In this document: piece after piece, positions 32,920-40,762 of the stretch
Layout: every line of letters starts with the position of its first letter
Position numbering within the stretch: position 1 is the stretch's first letter
Origin: Candidatus Aegiribacteria sp.
GTDB lineage: Bacteria; Fermentibacterota; Fermentibacteria; Fermentibacterales; JCC-6
DNA: 47,521 bases
Assembly (NCBI GenBank): GCA_030594645.1
Contig: JAUVEU010000017.1
Coordinates: 1-47,521 of the forward strand
Direction: 5' to 3'
Translations under genes and position numbers: made by a program
Notes under the pieces: model-generated
Told to the model about the DNA's origin: nothing
The model's input: only the letters and a program-made list of their open reading frames with translations
The model's database searches: none

Positions 32920-34103
32920 GAAGTATAATTGTCTGCTTAGTAGTTTCCCTTCTTCTCTCGACTTCAGTCTTTTCTGATAATCGTGGTACACCCTGGCTGG
33001 TCTCCTGGCCCTTTTTTCAGAATGCTCAGGCACCTCACAGCATACAGAGCGGCTACGGCGACTGGTGTATAATTGATGAGGGCGCACATCCCGGTTTAGA
33101 TTTTGGAGCAACACTTGGAGACTCGGTAGTTGTTCCGTCAGATACGCCCATTTATGCTATAAAGATATTTGTTGGTCCTTTAGGATGCACTCTGATATTC
33201 GGAACAGATTCGACCAGCCAGGAAGGTTGGGGTGTAACACATTTGGAAATCCCGCATCCTGAATATTGGGCTGATTCAATTCCAATAGCAGTCGTGAGTC
33301 ATGAACCTTTAGCCCCATGTTTGCAATATGGTTCAGCACCGTTGCATATGCACCTCCAATGGGTGGGTAATTTGCTTCCAGGATCACCTCCCGGTTTGTA
33401 CAACCCATTCGATTATTATACGGATAGTCTTTCAGGTTACGATGAAGTGCAGTTCAATCATGTGAAGTGGGAAGAAATGCTATCCCCGGCAGCTAACAGA
33501 GGAATCTGGTTCACTCCCGATGGATATGAATCATATACTCAACTGGGATATGCTCCAGGGGAACCTGACCGGGACGTTTTTCAGGATATTGTAAGTGGTG
33601 CAATAGATATAGCTGCGGCACCATTTTCAGCATTTCAGGGCATCTCAGACTATGATTCTGCCGGTGTCTATTCCGTTTCATACGAGATCCTCAGACAGGA
33701 TCCAATATCGCTTCAGTATGTATCAGCAGCACCGGATACGGGTAACTTCGGGCTGAGATGGCTAATGGAGATGCGTGATGAGCTTCCTAATGGAGATTCT
33801 CCTGGGTATCGGGCGATTTTTCCTGATGGCCAACTACCAAATGGTGGGGGTCCACTTGATCCCGATTGGTGGTACAACATGAATGCCTACATTGTCACCA
33901 ACAGCGGAGCGTTGGATACGACAAGCTGGACTACAGGCTGGGATAATGTTTGGACAAATACCGGCTTTGTTAACGACTGGGCAACAGGTATCTGCCAGGG
34001 AGCATGGGATACTTTCCTTGCAATACCGGACATCTGGCCTAATCCTCCGACACAGAACAGTGAGGCTTTCTTCCTGGATGTAAAGTATGAAAATTCATGT
34101 TGA
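32916..34103 (+). CDS. Cassette 2: secreted M23/LytM-like metallopeptidase, short form
   Basis: This 395-residue protein has a signal peptide (MRSIIVCLVVSLLLSTSVFS). The M23 set is complete: H58xxxD62 in AHPGLDFG, H109 in GVTHLEI and H144-x-H146 in APLHMHLQW. In LytM the same order (H, D, H, HxH) binds zinc and carries out catalysis on cross-links in peptidoglycan or Gly-rich proteins. The substrate here is not known. A second domain (about 170-395) is shared with the cassette 3 protein. It stops at FFLDVKYENSC, where the cassette 3 protein continues for some 650 residues, and its TGA stop lies within the -35 box of the next promoter. It has no C-terminal sorting domain. Confidence 0.82.
   Translation: MRSIIVCLVVSLLLSTSVFSDNRGTPWLVSWPFFQNAQAPHSIQSGYGDWCIIDEGAHPGLDFGATLGDSVVVPSDTPIYAIKIFVGPLGCTLIFGTDSTSQEGWGVTHLEIPHPEYWADSIPIAVVSHEPLAPCLQYGSAPLHMHLQWVGNLLPGSPPGLYNPFDYYTDSLSGYDEVQFNHVKWEEMLSPAANRGIWFTPDGYESYTQLGYAPGEPDRDVFQDIVSGAIDIAAAPFSAFQGISDYDSAGVYSVSYEILRQDPISLQYVSAAPDTGNFGLRWLMEMRDELPNGDSPGYRAIFPDGQLPNGGGPLDPDWWYNMNAYIVTNSGALDTTSWTTGWDNVWTNTGFVNDWATGICQGAWDTFLAIPDIWPNPPTQNSEAFFLDVKYENSC
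33987..34060 (+). repeat. 74-base block identical to 36646-36719
   Basis: The stretch from GGTATCTGCC to CACAGAACAG, encoding GICQGAWDTFLAIPD and the following residues, is identical to the matching part of the cassette 3 peptidase gene, while the flanking DNA is clearly diverged. This is the mark of recent gene conversion between the two copies. Confidence 0.9.
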
Positions 34104-34127
34104 CATGCTCACCCCCCCCCCTATTAT
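34100..34127 (+). promoter_or_regulatory. C10-tract promoter of cassette 3
   Basis: A consensus -35 TTGACA (34100-34105), TGCTCA, ten C (34112-34121) and the -10 TATTAT (34122-34127) give a spacer of 16 bases, ten of which are the homopolymer. Gain of one C would give the optimal 17. The -35 box contains the TGA stop of the cassette 2 peptidase. Confidence 0.75.
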
Positions 34128-34156
34128 TATGAGTATGGTATTTTATTATGCTCTAT

Positions 34157-34201
34157 TGAAGTCTGAAAGCGAGACAAATTTCAACTTAGGAGATTGATAT
34201 G
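34157..34201 (+). repeat. Cassette leader repeat, copy 3
   Basis: Identical over 45 bases to the copy at 30025, ending in the start codon of the cassette 3 propeller. The preceding TTATTATG-CTCTA also matches cassette 1 with one change. Confidence 0.9.
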
Positions 34202-35518
34202 TACTTATTATTGATGATGCTGATCTCAACGGTTACTGTGAATGAAATAATCCTGGACACGGATATTATTGAGAATATTGATGGACAGTGGGTTGCGCCC
34301 GGATACATGGTAGCAGAAGAAATAATCATCGACCCGCTTGATTGCGGTACACCGCTTCTCAATCCAGCTAATGGGAGTCGTAATGTAATAGGCTTTCAGC
34401 CCTTCTTTGTGGATACCCCGGATGGTGAAAAGTGGAGGATCGTCCTCGCCTACGAAGGTGAGATCGTTGTTCTTCAAGAGGACGCTGAACCGAGAAGATT
34501 CCAGATTGAGAAAAGCAGCATATATATGTTGAACTCACCAAATGGAAGATATGTGCTCCTTGGTCTTCAGGAAGAGGAACAGACTCAGAAAGTGATATTC
34601 CCTTTTGAAGCACCACCGGCTGAGAGACGAGCAGTTCTTCTCGATGTTGAAACCGGTAACCAGGTTACTACAACGGGTCTCAGAGGAACACTTCTAATTG
34701 CTAACGACGGATACATAGTTAATATTGATATTGACTCATTACGTTTCTACGACAGCAGTTTCAACCTTCTTAACTCTACTGTAAACTGTATGATGCAGAC
34801 GAGCCATACGCCAACTTCATACGCTTCCGATGGTTCATTATTTGTCAGGCAATACAAGGAATCTTCTGATAACAGCGTATCTACGCTTCGAGCTTATGAC
34901 AGATACGGAAACGTACTGTGGGATTCATACCCACCCAATACTGGCTGGCCACTGGTCTCTGAACTGGGGGAATATGTTTTCGTGCTTACCTGGGGTAGAC
35001 TGATATGCCTTGACGGGAGTAACGGAGAATTACTCTGGGAGCAATCCCATGAAAACGAGGGTGAGGGTCTGCTAATGATATCTTCCCATAGGGGAGCGGC
35101 ATACGCATTTGGAACCGACGTAACGCCAGCGGAAGCAAGAGAAAACCCATTGCGCGAGAGGGTGCTGATTGTTGGGGTCATTGGACAGGACAACAATCCC
35201 TCAATAACCAGGATGACCTTTCAGTCAGTTAATATTGCATTATACGGTCCAAATGTAATAAATAGCACTGGTTGTTCCCTATGGAGATTCTATCTGGGAC
35301 AAAAACCAAATGTTGATCTTTCCACATACATTTTAAGCTTCTTTTCGACTGATGGGCATTTGCTTTATTCACAGCTGTATACTAAAGCAGATCGTCGATA
35401 CGTGAATATTTCAGGTCAAAGGGCCTTTGACATCAATTCGGAAGGGAAAAAAATAGTTTGGTATGATGATAAGGAAATACACATTGTAACACTGGTTGAG
35501 GAAGGAGCTTCGGAATGA
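34199..35518 (+). CDS. Cassette 3: secreted beta-propeller-like protein
   Basis: This 439-residue protein is a close copy of the cassette 1 propeller, with long stretches identical in DNA: for example the segment coding for WVAPGYM, VDTPDGEKWRIVLAYEGE, and the RAYDR-GNVLWDSYPPNTGW part. Differences cluster in the middle (GLRGTLLIANDGYIV) and the C-terminal third. The partner peptidase gene starts in an ATGA overlap. Compared with cassette 1 the coding sequence is intact and its partner is full length, so cassette 3 is the best candidate for the ancestral unit. Confidence 0.82.
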   Translation: MYLLLMMLISTVTVNEIILDTDIIENIDGQWVAPGYMVAEEIIIDPLDCGTPLLNPANGSRNVIGFQPFFVDTPDGEKWRIVLAYEGEIVVLQEDAEPRRFQIEKSSIYMLNSPNGRYVLLGLQEEEQTQKVIFPFEAPPAERRAVLLDVETGNQVTTTGLRGTLLIANDGYIVNIDIDSLRFYDSSFNLLNSTVNCMMQTSHTPTSYASDGSLFVRQYKESSDNSVSTLRAYDRYGNVLWDSYPPNTGWPLVSELGEYVFVLTWGRLICLDGSNGELLWEQSHENEGEGLLMISSHRGAAYAFGTDVTPAEARENPLRERVLIVGVIGQDNNPSITRMTFQSVNIALYGPNVINSTGCSLWRFYLGQKPNVDLSTYILSFFSTDGHLLYSQLYTKADRRYVNISGQRAFDINSEGKKIVWYDDKEIHIVTLVEEGASE

Positions 35519-38500
35519 CAATATTGAAGCTCCTACTAGCATTTGCATTATGCTTATTCTCATTTAATGCATTAGCTCAAACTTCACCTGAAGACATCCC
35601 TCTATCCTTCCCTTTCTTTCAGAGTGGACAGAGTTCAGGGATCAGAGATGAACTCATGGTAGGATACGGGGACTATTGTGACCTGGGGCAACAACTCCAT
35701 ATGGGAATTGATTTCCTGCCGGAATCTGACAATGATCAGGTCCTTAATCCTTTCAATATACCAATGTACTCAATAGGAGCTTATTATGTGCCTAATGCTG
35801 TTGATTATACCGGCTGCATCATCGGTATCGGACTTGGGGGTTCCGATTACGGCTGGGCGATAGAGCACCTGGGACCGGATATATTCGATGTAATTGCACT
35901 TGATTCTTGGTGTTCTAATTATAAAAGAGATGAACCTCTCGCTCCACAAATGCCAATAGATACTTGCTGCAACTATTCTACGGTAGTACCTCTACATACT
36001 CATATTCAATGGTCTTATTGGTTTACGGATCCTTCCTCTCCCGGTGGAGCCATCATGCCCAATCCGTGGGATGCTCTTGTGAATCCAATGGATTTCTTCA
36101 CCGATTCATCTGAGCTTGCAGGCTACGATCAGATTGCGTTTAACAATGTCTGGGCTGAACATGACTGGTTCGGTACTCTTCCCGATTCTACTAACACTGG
36201 TATGTTCTTTCTACCGGATGGGATTACCAATTCTGTTGAATATAATCAGATGCTAGGAGTAGACAGCTGGAAGTATCAGGATATAGTACATGGGGCAGTA
36301 GATATAGCTGTTGCACCATTTTCGTCTTTACTTAGTTTTCCCGATAATGAGGGTTGCGGAGTTCAATCTGTAGGTTACGAGATCCTCAGACAGAATCCAA
36401 TATCCCAGATATGGGAGAGTACTGAATCCGCTGAAGGTAACTGGGGTTATAGAGAACTCTTCAGAGCGGAGGGACAGATTGAGGAACCAAGTGTATGGTT
36501 GGACATATACTACTCCTTATTTTTCCATAAGGGTTACTTCTTTAACAATTACATGCTTACAAACAGTGGAGCAGAAGATCCATCAATGTGGGACCATGGC
36601 TGGGACAATGTCTGGACTGTTGCAAGCATTAATGACTGGGTAAATGGTATCTGCCAGGGAGCATGGGATACTTTCCTTGCAATACCGGACATCTGGCCTA
36701 ATCCTCCGACACAGAACAGCGAAGCTTTCTTCCCTGATGGCAGATATGCAGTTAAAGTTACCGCTGTAAGTCATGGTTCGCGAGATACTGATAGTCTGAG
36801 ACTTCCCGTTGATGATCTGTCTCTTCCTGATCCGCTAACTGAAGGCGTTGTTGTTGATAATTTCCTGCCTCATATTGTAAGAGTTGCCGCTTATACGTGG
36901 GATCCCGCAGCGGATACATGCCACAAGATATATGCAGGATACTGGGAAGATATTAATCCTGTTCGACAACTGATGGCTGAGTCTGAATACCTGGAACAAC
37001 TGAGAGCAGAACTTCATGCTCTGCAGTCAATTAATCAGGTAGATGCATTACCATCTCGTTCTGTATTTAATCTTCCTGAGTCATTCAGTCAATCATTACT
37101 GGAACACGATTATCAAGCTGAGAGAAACAGGCTTTCAAGAGAATATCCTGATGGAACAGAAACCTTTGAGCCCGGATGCTGCCTGGATGAAGGAATCGGA
37201 CAGGATCCCATTGATCAGCTGCTTGAAGAAATAGCAAGGGTGGAGAACCAGCAAGTCTTTAATGCCGATACAACAAGGATATTCGATGACCAAGTTTACG
37301 GCTATCTGCCCATAAATGGACTACCTCTTGTTTTACAGGTTTTCTATTCCGAACCGACCAAGACGGATATCTCAGATAGAATATACTTCAGAAATTATAT
37401 TGGCCCGGATACTTCAGGCGAGTATACATTCAGAAGGTTATCTGGCAATTTCGAGCTGCCATTACCCCGGGATAATACTGCATCGGGAAGAGAAATTGAA
37501 TTATCTGATGTTCTTCTGGACAGCAGTAATGTCGTTTATTACATATACAAAAATCTTCCACAGTATTATCAAGGTAATATCCTGCTGTATTTTGGGGATG
37601 CCAATCTTCAGGATGATGAGGGTCCGAGAGATCTCGCCGGGAATAAGACAGATGGCTATCCGGGAACAGTCGCGGAACCCAGAAACGATTATGGACCATT
37701 TTCATATGCAGGATTTGAACAGGGACCGGATACTGGCTATTCCTGGGATCCGCCGAATTGGTATCGTTACTCAAACACTGTATATGGCACAGTTGGAATT
37801 GAACAAGACCTTGTAGCAACAGTAGATTTGGATCCTATGGGGCTTGATAATGGCATATTTCTTGGTGACTGCGATTACTGGTGCGGATTCTGGTTGTACC
37901 ATGATGAATACGATGAATATGGATTTGATATCTACGTTTTCATACAAAATGTGATTGGTTATAAGATTCATTCATTTAATACTCCGTATCCGGTGGGTGG
38001 TATAAATTATGAACAGAATTGGTTTGGTAGCCTAGGTGGCTTTTCACTTGACACCAGATATTACTGGATGACGGGAATCACTATTGACTTGATTAATAAT
38101 CGGAGCACTGCCTTCGCGTACTGTGTTGATTCTGAAACCGGAGCTAAACCCAGCCACCGGCTCTGCTCCGGTTATTGTACCTGGGGTACTCGGTGCATAG
38201 TAAGCAATCTTCAAAACGAGGAATATCTGGGCTTAATTGATGAAAAATGGTCCATTTTACACTGTTACGCGGAAGTATTGAATATAGATATAGATGGTGG
38301 AGCTTACATTGAGCATTCGTATAGAGAGAGTATCTTTCCATTCAATTCAGTTGTAGACACTACCTACCTTTCACCTCCGGGAGGTAGTGATGATAATTTG
38401 TTTGGAGATATGTACTGTTCTTCTGATATCAGTTCTGATGCTGAAGAAGTGATTGAAATCCTTTCAAATCCTGTCCGGGAGACGCTCGATGTCAAACTTA

Positions 38501-38697
38501 TCGGTGAAGCCGGGGATGATTTCGAAGTTATCCTTTATGATATTGCGGGACGAAGAGTACTGTCAGAATCCGGTGTTAACCGGGACGATGAATCCGTTCT
38601 CAACATTCGCGTGGAAGATCTTCCATCGGGAGTTTATCTGCTGAGGATTCGATCAGGTTCTTTTGAGACTGTGAGGACTATCAGCATAGTGCGCTGA
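35515..38697 (+). CDS. Cassette 3: large secreted M23/LytM-like metallopeptidase with sorting domain
   Basis: This 1060-residue protein has a signal peptide (MTILKLLLAFALCLFSFNALA). The M23 catalytic set is complete: H62xxxD66 in LHMGIDF, H118 in AIEHLGPD, and H161-x-H163 in PLHTHIQW. The domain shared with cassette 2 follows. Then come FPDGRYAVKVTAVSHGS and VVDNFLPHIVRV, an Ig-like sandwich (about 410-460), and a region of roughly 480 residues without recognised motifs, rich in D, Y, N and G. The last 85 residues (ILSNPVRETLDV, LYDIAGRRVLS, LPSGVYLLRI) form the type IX-style or FlgD-like C-terminal domain. It likely acts at or outside the outer membrane. The target may be peptidoglycan of other cells or protein; this is not decided by sequence. 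Confidence 0.85.
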   Translation: MTILKLLLAFALCLFSFNALAQTSPEDIPLSFPFFQSGQSSGIRDELMVGYGDYCDLGQQLHMGIDFLPESDNDQVLNPFNIPMYSIGAYYVPNAVDYTGCIIGIGLGGSDYGWAIEHLGPDIFDVIALDSWCSNYKRDEPLAPQMPIDTCCNYSTVVPLHTHIQWSYWFTDPSSPGGAIMPNPWDALVNPMDFFTDSSELAGYDQIAFNNVWAEHDWFGTLPDSTNTGMFFLPDGITNSVEYNQMLGVDSWKYQDIVHGAVDIAVAPFSSLLSFPDNEGCGVQSVGYEILRQNPISQIWESTESAEGNWGYRELFRAEGQIEEPSVWLDIYYSLFFHKGYFFNNYMLTNSGAEDPSMWDHGWDNVWTVASINDWVNGICQGAWDTFLAIPDIWPNPPTQNSEAFFPDGRYAVKVTAVSHGSRDTDSLRLPVDDLSLPDPLTEGVVVDNFLPHIVRVAAYTWDPAADTCHKIYAGYWEDINPVRQLMAESEYLEQLRAELHALQSINQVDALPSRSVFNLPESFSQSLLEHDYQAERNRLSREYPDGTETFEPGCCLDEGIGQDPIDQLLEEIARVENQQVFNADTTRIFDDQVYGYLPINGLPLVLQVFYSEPTKTDISDRIYFRNYIGPDTSGEYTFRRLSGNFELPLPRDNTASGREIELSDVLLDSSNVVYYIYKNLPQYYQGNILLYFGDANLQDDEGPRDLAGNKTDGYPGTVAEPRNDYGPFSYAGFEQGPDTGYSWDPPNWYRYSNTVYGTVGIEQDLVATVDLDPMGLDNGIFLGDCDYWCGFWLYHDEYDEYGFDIYVFIQNVIGYKIHSFNTPYPVGGINYEQNWFGSLGGFSLDTRYYWMTGITIDLINNRSTAFAYCVDSETGAKPSHRLCSGYCTWGTRCIVSNLQNEEYLGLIDEKWSILHCYAEVLNIDIDGGAYIEHSYRESIFPFNSVVDTTYLSPPGGSDDNLFGDMYCSSDISSDAEEVIEILSNPVRETLDVKLIGEAGDDFEVILYDIAGRRVLSESGVNRDDESVLNIRVEDLPSGVYLLRIRSGSFETVRTISIVR
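36646..36719 (+). repeat. 74-base block identical to 33987-34060
   Basis: The partner of the block in the cassette 2 peptidase gene. It encodes the same residues around CQGAWDTFLAIPDIWPNPP. After it the two genes part: the cassette 2 copy ends within 45 bases, this one continues into the Ig-like region. Confidence 0.9.
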
Positions 38698-38762
38698 GCA
38701 GAAGCTTCGCGTGTAAGTTGACGAAGTTGACTACGTCCCTGAATTCAAGTAGCGTGCAAATA

Positions 38763-38776
38763 TATACTATAGTATA
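38763..38776. promoter_or_regulatory. 14-base perfect palindrome upstream of the subtilase gene
   Basis: TATACTATAGTATA reads the same on both strands and lies in the 254-base gap between the cassette array and the subtilase gene, about 180 bases before the start. It could be an operator or an AT-rich cruciform. No terminator was found behind the array in this gap. Confidence 0.35.
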
Positions 38777-38951
38777 CTTAAGTTGTATGATATATTTTGG
38801 GTTATACCTGAAGTACCTTCACAGGTAGTATCTTAAATGATATTCTTATTGAACCAGAACTCCTGGAAACTATTTTTCGGGAGATTGGTTATGCATCAGT
38901 AAAAGAAGACAAAAGCGGAATTAAATTAACTGAAAACACGAAAGGAGCACA

Positions 38952-40691
38952 ATGAAAGCATTAGCTTTTCTTATGCTGTTTACAGCAATGGCTTTCGCTG
39001 GAACCATCACCCCTGAACTAAGTGAAATAATGAGGGAAACAGATGGTGGAGACTTGATCAGAGTACTTATCAAACCCATCGGAATGGTAGATGTAGAATA
39101 CGTAATGAACGCGACCCAGGGAATGGATCGTGCTCAAACGCGTGAATTCGCAGCCGAGGTCATGAAAGACAGGGCAGCGAGTTCTCAGGCGGGAATCCTT
39201 GAGCAGATCGCAACTCTTCCTACCGGAAGCGTTGAGGATGTTCATCCCTTCTGGATCGTCAATGCAATTGCCATATCAATGACACCCGAAGCAATCATTG
39301 AGATTTCAGACCGGGACGATATCCTCTACATCCGTTTCATGCGGAAAACCAATATACTGATTGAGCCGGTGGATGTTCATACTTCGGAACCTTCTTCAAG
39401 GGCGAATGCATGGGGAGTCGACAAGATCGGCGCTCCCGATGTATGGGCAATGGGTTACTACGGCAGCGGCATTATTGTCAGTGTTGTCGATACCGGAGTC
39501 AACTACAACCACGTTGATTTACAGGACCATATGTGGAGTGATACCGGCTACACCAACGGCTGGGATTTCGCTGACAACGATGATGATCCAATGGATCAAA
39601 GCGGACACGGAACGCACTGCGCAGGCAGTGTCGCGAGCGACGGTACCGCCGGCACCACCTGCGGTGTTGCTCCATCCGCGACTATCATGGCTCTGAGAGT
39701 CGGTACTACTTTCAGCGATGAACAGGACGTCTGGGACGCCTTCCAGTTCAGTATCGACCATGGAGCAGATGTTATTTCCACTTCTCTCGGATGGCCGCAG
39801 TGGGCGGGTCCCGACCGCTATTCCTGGCGCGAAACGGAGAATAATGTTCTCGCGGCCGGTATCTGCCATTCAATAGCAGCAGGTAATGAAAGCGGTGACC
39901 CCTATTCACCGGGTGACATTCGTACACCTGGAGATGTGCCTCCGCCATGGCTCCACCCTGACCAGACAACAACCGGCGGTCTCAGTGCGGTTGTTACTGT
40001 GGGTGCCACAGATATCAGTGACAACATTGCGAGTTTTTCCAGTGTTGGTTACTCAACCTGGATGTATGACGCACCATGGTACGACTATGCTGATACAGCA
40101 CCACTCATCGGACTGATCGATCCTGACATATCAGGTCCGGGAGTCAATATCACTAGCTGCACATATAACAACAATTCCGGATATACAACCATGAGCGGCA
40201 CATCCATGGCAACACCGCATCTTGCAGGCTGCATGGCCCTTATTCTCGAGGCCAATCCTGCTCTGTCACCCGCACAGGTCGACTCGGTTCTTGAAGTTAC
40301 AGCCCTCGACCTTGGTGATGCGGGCAAGGACAATATTTTCGGCTCCGGCAGAGTACAGATTTACGAAGCAGTTGTAGCCGCGCTTAATGTCGGTGTTGAT
40401 GGATCAACCGGTTCTACTTCCGAATCAGGACTTATCCTGTCCGTAGCCGGATCAAATCCTTCGTTTGGATCTTTGATGTTCGATCTTTATACGGGAGTAT
40501 CCGCTGATATGGATATCTCCATTTTCGATATCACAGGTCGAAAAGTTGCCGTTATTCAAAACGGTTCTGTCTCTCAGGGAAATCACAGTTTCACCTGGAG
40601 GGTTCCAGGGAACATCGGCAACGGTATCTACTTCCTGAGAGCTTATAGCGATCAGGGTTCGGTATCAGAAAGGTTCACGCTGCTCAGATAA
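38952..40691 (+). CDS. Secreted subtilisin-like (S8) serine protease with sorting domain
   Basis: This 579-residue protein has a signal peptide (MKALAFLMLFTAMAFA). An inhibitor-like propeptide (about 20-130) precedes the S8 domain. The catalytic residues are D180 in VVDTGVN, H219 in SGHGTHCAG and S418 in GTSMATPH, with N312 (AAGNES) as oxyanion-hole residue. The last 85 residues (LSVAGSNPS, IFDITGRKV, GNGIYFLRAY) form the same C-terminal domain as in the C25 proteins. The RBS GAAAGGAG precedes the ATG. The gene stands alone; a hairpin at 40719 ends the transcript. It is probably one of the main extracellular proteases feeding amino acid fermentation. Confidence 0.93.
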   Translation: MKALAFLMLFTAMAFAGTITPELSEIMRETDGGDLIRVLIKPIGMVDVEYVMNATQGMDRAQTREFAAEVMKDRAASSQAGILEQIATLPTGSVEDVHPFWIVNAIAISMTPEAIIEISDRDDILYIRFMRKTNILIEPVDVHTSEPSSRANAWGVDKIGAPDVWAMGYYGSGIIVSVVDTGVNYNHVDLQDHMWSDTGYTNGWDFADNDDDPMDQSGHGTHCAGSVASDGTAGTTCGVAPSATIMALRVGTTFSDEQDVWDAFQFSIDHGADVISTSLGWPQWAGPDRYSWRETENNVLAAGICHSIAAGNESGDPYSPGDIRTPGDVPPPWLHPDQTTTGGLSAVVTVGATDISDNIASFSSVGYSTWMYDAPWYDYADTAPLIGLIDPDISGPGVNITSCTYNNNSGYTTMSGTSMATPHLAGCMALILEANPALSPAQVDSVLEVTALDLGDAGKDNIFGSGRVQIYEAVVAALNVGVDGSTGSTSESGLILSVAGSNPSFGSLMFDLYTGVSADMDISIFDITGRKVAVIQNGSVSQGNHSFTWRVPGNIGNGIYFLRAYSDQGSVSERFTLLR

Positions 40692-40709
40692 ATAGTGCCT
40701 GTCACTATT
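40691..40709. repeat. Solo REP-like palindrome
   Basis: AATAGTGCCTGTCACTATT differs by one base from the core of the REPIN arm at 24925 (CCCTGTC there, GCCTGTC here). It overlaps the last base of the subtilase stop codon. It is a single degenerate copy of the same dispersed family. Confidence 0.6.
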
Positions 40710-40718
40710 GAATACGAA

Positions 40719-40740
40719 GGGGCGGGATTTCTCCCGCCCC
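40719..40740. terminator. Hairpin terminator shared by convergent genes
   Basis: GGGGCGGGA / TCCCGCCCC, nine pairs with a TTTC loop and TTCTC following. It lies 28 bases past the subtilase stop and 23 bases past the end of the VIT/VWA gene on the other strand. Confidence 0.85.
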
Positions 40741-40762
40741 TTCTCTCATAGTCAGCTGGAAA

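Noticed and set aside
32916-34103. The cassette 2 peptidase as a pseudogene.
   Set aside because: Although shorter than the cassette 3 protein, it has an intact signal peptide and all five M23 residues, so an active short form is plausible.
29983-34121. The C10 runs as simple sequencing or assembly artefacts.
   Set aside because: Two independent loci show the same length, the same flanks and the same place inside a promoter, which favours a real feature; read-level checking is still needed for the exact length.
37316-37816. A 166-codon frame inside the cassette 3 peptidase gene, and other long shadow frames there and in the C25 genes.
   Set aside because: They lie in other frames of well-supported genes, without RBS or family motifs.
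38808-38953. An open frame of about 45 codons just before the subtilase gene, reading with a protein-like composition (ILIEPELLETIFREIGY).
   Set aside because: It begins right after a stop, has no ATG, GTG or TTG with an RBS, and its end overlaps the subtilase RBS and start. It may be a gene remnant, but the evidence is too thin.
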